5,360 nt of DNA from an uncultured archaeon. GTDB lineage: Archaea > Halobacteriota > Methanosarcinia > Methanotrichales > Methanotrichaceae. Numbering within the stretch: the stretch's first letter is position 1; each line of letters begins with the position of its first letter. The DNA lies in NCBI GenBank assembly GCA_902385025.1, contig CABMDX010000058.1, positions 1 to 5,360 on the forward strand. Reading direction: 5' to 3'. The notes under the pieces are model-generated. The model ran no database searches. It was not told the origin of the DNA and worked only from the letters and a program-made list of their open reading frames with translations. A program made the translations under genes and the position numbers. Shown here one piece after another: positions 1 to 4,963 of this stretch.

Positions 1-779
1 GCATTGATCAATGCCGCCTCAGGCTCAAGCTCCAGGAAGCAGTAAAATGCTGCGGGAACGGTCTCTGAGACCAGTGGGGAGGTGCCGATAGCTTCCAGAG
101 CAGCCGCAGCATCGCGACCCTGAAATGATCCCACCAGGAGTAGGCGGTCAGCGAACTCTTCGTCGAGCTGGCGGGCCTTCTGGGCAGCCATGCAAAGGAT
201 CGCCTCTTTGGAGAAGCCCTTCAGGCAGAGGGCAGTGGCGACTGCCACGGCCAGTGCGCCGGCGCGGGCCGCAGGGCCGCAGTGCGTAGGCAGGCTCTGC
301 AGATCGGCGTACCTGCTCACCATATCCAGATCACAATGGTATAGAAGGCCCACAGGCGCTGCCCTCATGGCCGAGCCGCAGGTAGGGACGTCAATACCCG
401 ACTCTCTCCAGGATCTTCCAATGATCAGATTCTCCACAGAGGAGCGGGTGGTGAAGCCCACCCCCCGGTTGAGCCGCTCGTCCAGGGTCCAGGCCGTGCC
501 CCAGGCCACGAGCTTGTCTGCGAATCTGTCTGCAAAGAAGCCTGAGGACTCGATCATGGATTCGGCCAGCAGCAAGGTCTCCTCGGTGTCGTCCGTGAAC
601 TGGCCAGCCTGAAGGCCAAAATGAAAATGGCCTTCCGGAGAGGGCATCATCTCCCGAACGAGCCCGAACCTGGTTTGAATCTCCTCGGCAGTGTAGCCCT
701 CGGTGGGCATTCCCAGGGCATCGCCTACGGCCCCTCCCAGGAGACAGCCCTGGAAGCGATCCAGCATATTCAAGACCAT
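1..779 (-). CDS. ADP-ribosylglycohydrolase family protein (3' end outside window)
   Basis: The visible 259 residues read as an ADP-ribosylglycohydrolase (DraG/ARH-like), an all-helical cytoplasmic, Mg-dependent enzyme that removes ADP-ribose from proteins or related substrates. Near the N-terminus is GCLLGGAVGDALG (about residues 11-23), the family's opening glycine-rich motif. TDDT at 62-65 supplies metal-binding aspartates. CGSAMRAAPVGLLY (134-147) matches the conserved Ala-Met-Arg-Ala-Pro region. Members are usually near 300 residues, so the final metal motif (typically D-x-D-T) would lie beyond the left edge and cannot be checked. The frame is open upstream only to a TGA at 813-815. ATG at 779 is the first start, and ATG at 767 (Met5) is equally reasonable because homologues often begin near M-L-D-R. 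Neither has a Shine-Dalgarno site. No nitrogenase genes are nearby, so a DraG role in nitrogenase control is not supported and the substrate is unknown. The family call is firm. Confidence 0.9.
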   Translation of the reverse strand, partial: MVLNMLDRFQGCLLGGAVGDALGMPTEGYTAEEIQTRFGLVREMMPSPEGHFHFGLQAGQFTDDTEETLLLAESMIESSGFFADRFADKLVAWGTAWTLDERLNRGVGFTTRSSVENLIIGRSWRESGIDVPTCGSAMRAAPVGLLYHCDLDMVSRYADLQSLPTHCGPAARAGALAVAVATALCLKGFSKEAILCMAAQKARQLDEEFADRLLLVGSFQGRDAAAALEAIGTSPLVSETVPAAFYCFLELEPEAALIN

Positions 780-781
780 TG

Positions 782-798
782 GCCGCCTGTAGGGCGGC
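782..798 (-). promoter_or_regulatory. GC hairpin directly upstream of the hydrolase start
   Basis: The arms GCCGCC (782-787) and GGCGGC (793-798) are perfect complements with a 5-base loop. On the minus-strand transcript the stem ends two bases before the ATG at 779. If the mRNA has a leader, this all-GC stem would hinder initiation there, so it may regulate translation or may favour the ATG at 767. The structure is read from the sequence; the role is inferred. Confidence 0.4.
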
Positions 799-820
799 AG
801 GGGTAGTAATAATCATCGCA

Positions 821-838
821 AAAGAGTTATCCCTCTTT
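821..838. promoter_or_regulatory. inverted repeat in divergent promoter, possible operator
   Basis: AAAGAG (821-826) and CTCTTT (833-838) form a 6-bp inverted repeat with a 6-base spacer. It lies between the hydrolase start and the TATA-like box at 846-855, about where the minus-strand transcription start would fall. That is a position where a repressor could bind. The repeat is short and could be chance. Confidence 0.3.
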
Positions 839-845
839 CGTACTG

Positions 846-855
846 TTTTATATTT
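846..855 (-). promoter_or_regulatory. TATA-like box for the hydrolase gene
   Basis: On the minus strand this reads AAATATAAAA, a good archaeal TATA-like element and the most AT-rich spot in the left part of the window. Transcription would start about 25 bases downstream, near 824, giving a leader of roughly 45 bases before ATG 779. It abuts the plus-strand ATG at 856, too close to serve that gene. No convincing promoter for the plus-strand gene was found. Confidence 0.45.
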
Positions 856-1467
856 ATGAGCCACGCCAGCGCCTGGGATAGGGTCTACCGCAGCCGCGGC
901 CGCCTCTGGGGAGGCGGCGTCAAGGATCTGCCCAATCTGCCCGCAGTCTCCATAGTCCTGGAGATGGGCTGCGGCAGCGGAAAGACGCTTGCGGCCCTGG
1001 CGGCCCGCGCCCAAAAGGTCATAGCCCTGGACGTCTCAGTGCAGGCCCTGCGCCTCTGCCGCCCTTGCGGGCCAAAGGTCGATCTGATCCTGGGCGATGC
1101 CTGCTGCCTGCCCTTCCCAAGCGAAAGCTTCGATGCCGTCTTCGCCTTCCACGTGACCGGACACCTGCTCATGGAGGGGCGCGGCGCGCTCGCGCGCGAG
1201 GCGGCGCGAGTGCTGAAGAGCGAAGGAAGGCTGCACTTTCGGGAGTTCGGAGAGGAGGACATGCGGGCCAAAAAGGGCGAGGAGGTGGAGCGCGGAACGT
1301 TCAGACGCAAGTAGGGCATCATCACCCACTACTTCACTGAAGCGGAGGCGGAGGCCCTTTTTAGCGACCTTGAGCCGTTCAGCGTTTGCACCCGCCGCTG
1401 GAGGCTGCGCGTGAGCGGGCAAGATCTGATGCGCTCCGAGGTGGAGGCCGTCTTCCTCAAGACCTGA
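856..1467 (+). CDS. class I SAM-dependent methyltransferase interrupted by an in-frame TAG (codon 153)
   Basis: This is a small Rossmann-fold methyltransferase. LEMGCGSGKTL (about residues 35-45) is SAM-binding motif I, D59 is the acidic residue ending strand 2, and GDACCLPFPSESFDAVFAFH (80-99) covers the motif II-III region. The N-terminus W-D-R-V-Y...G-R-L-W-G-G is typical of methanogen relatives, which supports ATG 856; no Shine-Dalgarno site precedes it. TAG at 1312-1314 would end a 152-residue product. The same frame continues with GIITHYFTEAEAEALFSDLE and a closing beta-strand region to TGA at 1465-1467, giving 203 codons, the length I expect for the family. There is no frameshift and no plausible restart after the TAG. 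Explanations are pyrrolysine insertion, other readthrough, a recent nonsense mutation (for example CAG or AAG to TAG), or a sequence error. The methyl acceptor is unknown. The tail overlaps the convergent gene by 11 bases. Confidence 0.8.
1312..1314 (+). other. in-frame TAG codon within the methyltransferase
   Basis: The codon lies between F-R-R-K and G-I-I-T-H-Y-F, a stretch that is continuous in relatives as I recall them (pattern G-T-F-R-R-x-x-G-I-x-T-H-Y-F). Reading through it restores a full-length protein. Every other stop visible in the window is TGA. I could not make out a clear stem-loop just downstream that would act as a dedicated insertion element. Confidence 0.7.
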
Positions 1468-2074
1468 GGTCCGGGAACTGGAACTGGTCGGGCAGGAAGT
1501 TGGAGGCTCTTGCCTCGTAGAGGTCCAGCTCAAAGACGGAGTACTCGATCTCATCTCCGACATCGTCCGTCTCGAATTGCAGGGGCTGGTTGTAGCGGTA
1601 GTAGCCAAGGACGGATCTGAACTTCCCCTCTTTGGCATCCCAGAGACTGCCCACGGTGAAGTAGAGGCCATAGTTTCCATCATCGATGCCGGTGATCTTC
1701 AGGGTATCTTTCGAGCGCAGGTAAACGGCTAGCAGCGGCTTCACCTTCTTGTCGGTCAGCACCGCCACGGTGTCCATGGTCCAGTTGTTGTGCACGATGA
1801 GCACTCCGTAGCCGCTGCGGTCCACGTCTTTGATGTAGGTGCCGGTCTCGGGGCGGCCGGAGGCTTGCGAAAACGCTGGCAAACAAGACACTAAAATCAG
1901 GAATGTTATCAGGAGCAAGGAGTATGCTGGGGAGGCTGTTTTTGGCCAAAGGTGGCTCAAGAATGAAGCGAATTTCGATGGCTTAGGATTAGGCGCTGAA
2001 GGCTGCTCAGAAGGAATTGTAACCTGCTTTGCGAAAGTACAGTCGCTATTTGGAAGACCGCATGCTGTACGCAT
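1457..2074 (-). CDS. secreted or membrane-anchored beta-rich protein of unknown function
   Basis: The 205-residue product has a hydrophobic segment at about 51-66 (Y-S-L-L-L-I-T-F-L-I-L-V-S-C). It fits a signal peptide or anchor, with a possible lipobox L-V-S-C at 61-64 or signal peptidase cleavage after A-F-S near 69. The following roughly 135 residues are beta-strand rich: G-Y-G-V-L-I-V-H-N-N, then D-T-V-A-V-L-T, V-Y-L-R-S, a G-I-D-D-G-N-Y-G-L-Y-F-T-V-G turn, and a closing F-E-L-D-L-Y strand. This layout resembles small secreted archaeal beta-sandwich proteins I recall, but I assign no function. The 50 polar residues before the hydrophobic segment are unusually long for a signal peptide. 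ATG 2074 is the first in-frame ATG after a TGA at 2078-2080 and lacks a Shine-Dalgarno site; a later TTG start (for example 1960) is possible. The 3' end overlaps the convergent methyltransferase. Confidence 0.7.
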   Translation of the reverse strand: MRTACGLPNSDCTFAKQVTIPSEQPSAPNPKPSKFASFLSHLWPKTASPAYSLLLITFLILVSCLPAFSQASGRPETGTYIKDVDRSGYGVLIVHNNWTMDTVAVLTDKKVKPLLAVYLRSKDTLKITGIDDGNYGLYFTVGSLWDAKEGKFRSVLGYYRYNQPLQFETDDVGDEIEYSVFELDLYEARASNFLPDQFQFPDLRS

Positions 2075-2107
2075 CGATCATAACATCATATTTGAATAGA
2101 GTTAAAC

Positions 2108-2126
2108 TTTTTCTCGATCGGAAAAA
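2108..2126. repeat. near-perfect palindrome upstream of the secreted-protein gene
   Basis: TTTTTC (2108-2113) and GAAAAA (2121-2126) flank the self-complementary CGATCG (2115-2120), with one unpaired T. It sits about 35-50 bases before ATG 2074, where a promoter or operator would be expected. It also contains T-runs on both strands and could assist termination. The symmetry is seen; the role is inferred. Confidence 0.35.
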
Positions 2127-2167
2127 ACAGATACGTTATCCTGGAACGCCACCAACAGCATAGGCAC

Positions 2168-2175
2168 AAAAAAAA
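2168..2175 (-). terminator. T-run terminator of the five-gene cluster
   Basis: The minus strand reads eight consecutive T residues about 20 bases after the TGA of the four-helix membrane protein gene. No strong hairpin precedes it. Archaeal transcription commonly ends at such U-tracts without a stem. The 120-base gap 2075-2194 therefore holds this terminator and, further on, the control region of the next gene. Confidence 0.5.
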
Positions 2176-2194
2176 GCAGGAACCGAGAAAGGTA

Positions 2195-2812
2195 TCAGAT
2201 CTTCTTCCGATTTTTGCGGAAATTTATCCCCTCATTTCTGATTCTCTCGAAATAATCGGACTCTACTATCCGAGAGACCTCTCTTTTGGTCTTCTCCCTG
2301 TCTATTTCTATCTGCAGCTGCTGAACCGTCTCAAAGATATCTCTGAGGGCAAATGCAGCCAGTACAACAAATAATCCTTCTAATAATGCGAAGTAGTGCT
2401 CACTCATCACAAAAATCCAGCTTATCATAGCTTCTGGGACCAGCAATGCGTCGCTCCCGTATTTGGGCACTAGATAGAGATCCTGGTATAAGGAGGCGGC
2501 CCACCAAAAGATATCATTTAGGGCCATGAAGAAAAGACCCAGGGCTAGCAATCCGATTCCCGGCCCAAACCTGGTACCTTCCATCCTCCTTGCCGCCATC
2601 AAAGTTACATAGAAGGCAACAGATACTCCCGCTATCACCAGGGCATTATCGAGGTTGCTGAGCCAAATGTCATTGTCGTACAGCACTCTATAATCGCCAA
2701 GCCGAATTATAATTATCCAAATGGGCAATAAGAGAAGAAAGACAGCAGATATCACCTGTTTCCATCTTGCACCTAACTTCTTATAATCTAGTTCCTTGAA
2801 ATTAACTTTCAT
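2195..2812 (-). CDS. four-helix integral membrane protein, unknown function
   Basis: I do not recognise this 205-residue protein. Four hydrophobic segments lie at about 18-37, 54-74, 83-106 and 137-157. They are followed by a charged, probably coiled-coil tail (about 158-180: D-I-F-E-T-V-Q-Q-L-Q-I-E-I-D-R-E-K) and a very basic end (N-F-R-K-N-R-K-K-I). The basic N-terminus and tail suggest that both face the cytoplasm. The loop with aromatic and acidic residues between helices 3 and 4 would be outside. Start choice: the frame is open to ATG 2857, but that would run 34 bases into the upstream gene. ATG 2812 has GAGGGG (2820-2825) seven bases upstream, so it is preferred. The gene lies 11 bases after the winged-helix gene, so the two are probably co-translated and may work together. 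A sensor or partner role for that regulator is inference. Confidence 0.75.
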   Translation of the reverse strand: MKVNFKELDYKKLGARWKQVISAVFLLLLPIWIIIIRLGDYRVLYDNDIWLSNLDNALVIAGVSVAFYVTLMAARRMEGTRFGPGIGLLALGLFFMALNDIFWWAASLYQDLYLVPKYGSDALLVPEAMISWIFVMSEHYFALLEGLFVVLAAFALRDIFETVQQLQIEIDREKTKREVSRIVESDYFERIRNEGINFRKNRKKI

Positions 2813-2819
2813 AAATATT

Positions 2820-2825
2820 CCCCTC
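2820..2825 (-). promoter_or_regulatory. Shine-Dalgarno site deciding the membrane-protein start
   Basis: The minus strand reads GAGGGG, seven bases before ATG 2812, and overlaps the TGA stop (2824-2826) of the winged-helix gene. This supports ATG 2812 over the longer open frame and indicates coupled translation of the two genes. Confidence 0.6.
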
Positions 2826-3222
2826 ATCTCCCGACTTTCTTCTCCAACGCACTCCATATATCGAGTGGCACCTTTCTGGGCTGTCTTCCCGCCATCACAA
2901 CCTCGTACTTCTTCTCTCCGTTTTCCACAAGCTCGTTTACATAACCCATCTCCTTTAGGGTATCGAGCTTCTTTATCAGAGCCTCTTCATCGATGCCCAT
3001 CCTTGCGGATAGATCAGAGGAGGTGGAGTTTCCTGACTTTGTCAGTTCTAGAACGATGGATCTCAAGGGCGCTCTCAGATCAAGTAATTCTGCCATCGTA
3101 AAGCCCTTTTTTTTGCTGATGCCAGATATTTCCAAGTTCAGTATCTTTTCGATTTTATCTATTCTGTCTCGTATCTCCCTCAGCTCTTCCAGAATTGATA
3201 GATATGTATCTATATTTTTCAT
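2824..3222 (-). CDS. winged helix-turn-helix transcriptional regulator
   Basis: The 132-residue cytoplasmic protein opens with a heptad-like helix (about 4-30, I-L-E-E-L-R-E-I-R-D-R-I-D-K-I-E-K-I-L) that could form a coiled coil. A winged helix follows: helix 1 near 50-62, S-T-S-S-D-L-S-A-R-M-G (66-76) as helix 2, D-E-E-A-L-I-K-K-L-D-T-L-K-E-M-G-Y-V (78-95) as the recognition helix, and a charged wing at 97-110. This is the MarR/ArsR-like arrangement common in small archaeal regulators. No ligand- or metal-binding motif is evident. ATG 3222 overlaps the preceding stop as ATGA and has a strong Shine-Dalgarno site. The targets are unknown. Its own cluster or the co-translated membrane protein are natural candidates for regulation, but this is inferred from position only. 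Confidence 0.8.
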   Translation of the reverse strand: MKNIDTYLSILEELREIRDRIDKIEKILNLEISGISKKKGFTMAELLDLRAPLRSIVLELTKSGNSTSSDLSARMGIDEEALIKKLDTLKEMGYVNELVENGEKKYEVVMAGRQPRKVPLDIWSALEKKVGR

Positions 3223-3449
3223 CTGTTATCACCTCCAGAGTCTAGTTCAGGCATTTCTATCGGCGAAGGCAGAGGCTTACAGCATCCACAATACAATACG
3301 TCAGATACTACTATAGCCTTGGCGGCATCTTTGCCACAACAGTAGACCGTCAGAATAAATGGCATCTCAGTCACGTGTTCCTTACAAACCGCCCTTCCGC
3401 AAAACCTGCAGATGCCGCTGGCATCCATTCCACATTTCCAGCATTTCAT
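3219..3449 (-). CDS. small cysteine-rich zinc-binding protein
   Basis: The 76-residue product begins M-K-C-W-K-C-G. Likely zinc ligands are C3/C6, C14/C17, C22/H25 (C-x4-C-x2-H) and C54/C57, with extra cysteines at 37, 38 and 56. The first half resembles AN1/B-box-type fingers seen in short archaeal proteins. The second half carries another C-x2-C pair and ends in an acidic, proline-rich tail. Such modules usually mediate protein contacts; DNA binding is not indicated. The open frame extends to ATG 3512, but ATG 3449 is preferred because GAGG (3457-3460) lies seven bases upstream and the protein then starts directly at the first zinc pair. Its stop overlaps the winged-helix start by four bases. 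I recall similar small zinc proteins near M50/MinD-like pairs in other prokaryotes, which would fit a role with the metallopeptidase. That link needs confirmation. Confidence 0.75.
   Translation of the reverse strand: MKCWKCGMDASGICRFCGRAVCKEHVTEMPFILTVYCCGKDAAKAIVVSDVLYCGCCKPLPSPIEMPELDSGGDNR
3228..3236 (-). promoter_or_regulatory. strong Shine-Dalgarno site for the winged-helix gene
   Basis: The minus strand reads GGAGGTGAT, five bases before ATG 3222. This is an almost full complement to the usual archaeal 16S rRNA tail (ATCACCTCC). It lies inside the end of the zinc-protein gene, so the regulator is probably made at least as strongly as the protein before it. Confidence 0.75.
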
Positions 3450-3563
3450 CTTCGTGCCTCTTATATTAGAGCGAGATAGATCAAAGGACAAGCCAATATT
3501 CAGAGGATCCACAGATACCTATAGAAATCCGTTGATCTTGGGCTAGCCACATAATTTGTTCCC
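3450..3563 (-). promoter_or_regulatory. intergenic region before the zinc-protein gene, possible internal promoter
   Basis: This is the only sizeable gap in the minus-strand cluster. It holds a Shine-Dalgarno site, GAGG, at 3457-3460. On the minus strand TTTCTATAGG (about 3518-3527) is a weak TATA-like candidate, and TCTAATATAAG (about 3461-3471) is another but very close to the start. No T-run terminator follows the metallopeptidase stop, so readthrough from the upstream genes is also likely. Confidence 0.3.
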
Positions 3564-4958
3564 TCATTGATTTCGCAAATGCTTGCTTGCATTCCAGATG
3601 CGCTGTGCCTCTCTCCATATCATCATAACCACTGAACTGATCACCGATAGTATCAGCAATAAGCCTATAACCATTAGAATTATCCTAACCACAATCCCTT
3701 GGCCTGCCCAGATGGGTTCGAATACCGGATAAATCACCTTTGTCCAAAAATAAGGGATGAGGGAGATGGCTATGATACTCCACACTCCGGCCATAATTCC
3801 AAATACCGTGAATATCGTCTCCTCCTGGCAAAACTCCCTCTGGCCGCTTTTCAATTTTTGCCACAACTGAGTCCTCAGGAAGTCAAATGATTTGGCCCGC
3901 AGGCTTGGCATCTCCAGATAATTCATGAGCATGTAATATCCATCCCATTCCAGGAGGGGACTGAGGTTCATGAGCGCGCTTGAAATGCCCAATACAGATA
4001 TGCCAAAGAGCAAAGGCACAAAGGGCGATGAAGGAAATACGGCAATTGCGATAGAGCATATTGAAGCAATGAGGATGGTCGTAAAGGGTCCAGCCCAGCT
4101 AACTGCGATTCTCTGGTTTCGAGTGCCAAGCCACATATCGGTTGTATCCACAAAGAAGCATGGTTCTCCAAAATACACTAAAAAGCCGCCCTTTATCACC
4201 TTTCTGCCGTAGGATTTTACAGTGAGCCCATGACCATGCTCGTGTAGGAAGACCAGAGCCAAATTCAAGAGGAATAGGGAAAGAACACCATCTAATCCGA
4301 ATTGTCCGAGGCTGCTCAGATCGTATCTGGGATTGAAGAACTCCCTCAGGAAGAGGATGGAGCCGGATATGGAGAGGATGACCCAAAGCACCTTGGCAGG
4401 ACTCGTGTATAGGAGCCAGCCGCCGTTATGATAGATCCAGTCAAAATAGCGATCTGCATCGATGCTCACCTCGCCTTGAGAAAATCTGCTCCAAAGGCGA
4501 GCTAATTGGGGTCTTAGAGTATTGGGACTAGCCCGATTCAGCAGCAGTTCGTATATGTTAGAAGTTTTCTCTTCCAGAAGAGAGTTATTTTTGAGCGAGG
4601 ATAACAGGCTAATTAGCTGATGGAATGGGGGAGTGCCATATTCTAAGATATAGGCCAGCGTGAGATCGGTGAGAGAGTGCTTTCCATCCATGAGGTTCCA
4701 AAGAAAGAACCCCTTTTCATCCATTTGGAGATAGGTGTTCTTCTGTGTGTTCTTTATTATGAAATATTCTCTTCCTCGGAAGGTCTGCTTGCTGACCTCG
4801 ACTGTGCTTACGGCTTTAGGCTTGTGTTTGGAGAAGTCCAAACGATCTTTCAGGTTCAGCCAAAGATCTTGAGCAGATGGCTGTGCTTCCTTCGCTCTTA
4901 TTTCCAGATTTGCCCATAAGCACTGCCTATCTTCCGACGCATCTTCTCTTTGGGACAT
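3564..4958 (-). CDS. PqqD-like domain plus M50 (site-2-protease-like) membrane metallopeptidase
   Basis: The 464-residue protein has three parts. Residues 1-45 are a charged helical lead. About 55-130 (R-G-R-E-Y-F-I-I-K-N ... F-F-L-W-N-L-M-D-G) form a PqqD-like domain, the fold often used to hold peptide substrates. From about 180 to the end is a membrane M50-type domain. The zinc site shows HEHGH at 239-243 (HExxH; H239, H243 ligands, E240 catalytic) within a hydrophobic helix. N-L-S-P-L-L-E-W-D-G-Y-Y (331-342) provides the third ligand, D339. F-V-D-T-T-D-M-W (269-276) and A-V-S-W-A-G-P-F (285-292) are typical of the YydH-like branch. Hydrophobic segments lie near 184-206, 224-246, 286-308, 311-333, 386-405 and 421-448. 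All catalytic residues are present, so it should be active. It starts five bases after the ATPase stop without a Shine-Dalgarno site, implying coupling. The substrate is unknown: peptide maturation or regulated intramembrane cleavage are both possible. Confidence 0.88.
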   Translation of the reverse strand: MSQREDASEDRQCLWANLEIRAKEAQPSAQDLWLNLKDRLDFSKHKPKAVSTVEVSKQTFRGREYFIIKNTQKNTYLQMDEKGFFLWNLMDGKHSLTDLTLAYILEYGTPPFHQLISLLSSLKNNSLLEEKTSNIYELLLNRASPNTLRPQLARLWSRFSQGEVSIDADRYFDWIYHNGGWLLYTSPAKVLWVILSISGSILFLREFFNPRYDLSSLGQFGLDGVLSLFLLNLALVFLHEHGHGLTVKSYGRKVIKGGFLVYFGEPCFFVDTTDMWLGTRNQRIAVSWAGPFTTILIASICSIAIAVFPSSPFVPLLFGISVLGISSALMNLSPLLEWDGYYMLMNYLEMPSLRAKSFDFLRTQLWQKLKSGQREFCQEETIFTVFGIMAGVWSIIAISLIPYFWTKVIYPVFEPIWAGQGIVVRIILMVIGLLLILSVISSVVMMIWREAQRIWNASKHLRNQ

Positions 4959-4963
4959 CGAAC

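Noticed and set aside
190..806. Plus-strand open frames opposite the hydrolase (190-612 and 621-806)
   Set aside because: They are antisense to a gene with clear family motifs and show no domain character of their own.
391..1014. 207-residue minus-strand open frame across the divergent promoter
   Set aside because: It is out of frame with the clear ADP-ribosylglycohydrolase and also covers the methyltransferase start on the opposite strand; its sequence is low-complexity and Arg/Gly/Ala-rich, as expected of a GC-driven shadow.
1178..1212. Dense CG run in the methyltransferase (possible Z-DNA or repeat)
   Set aside because: It is simply Arg/Ala/Glu codons in a conserved helix of a GC-rich gene.
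1312..1360. Possible stem-loop insertion element after the TAG
   Set aside because: Only a tight C-T-T-C-A/T-G-A-A-G palindrome without room for a loop is visible; no convincing structure by eye.
885..1683. Minus-strand open frames opposite the methyltransferase (885-1325 and 1036-1683)
   Set aside because: They have Ser/Arg/Ala-rich composition, no recognisable motif, and overlap well-supported genes; they follow from the GC-rich codon pattern.
2195..2857. Longer start (ATG 2857) for the four-helix membrane protein
   Set aside because: It would run into the winged-helix coding region; ATG 2812 has a well-placed GAGGGG.
3219..3512. Longer start (ATG 3512) for the zinc protein
   Set aside because: The extra 21 residues lack any motif, and ATG 3449 has a Shine-Dalgarno site and begins at the first zinc pair.
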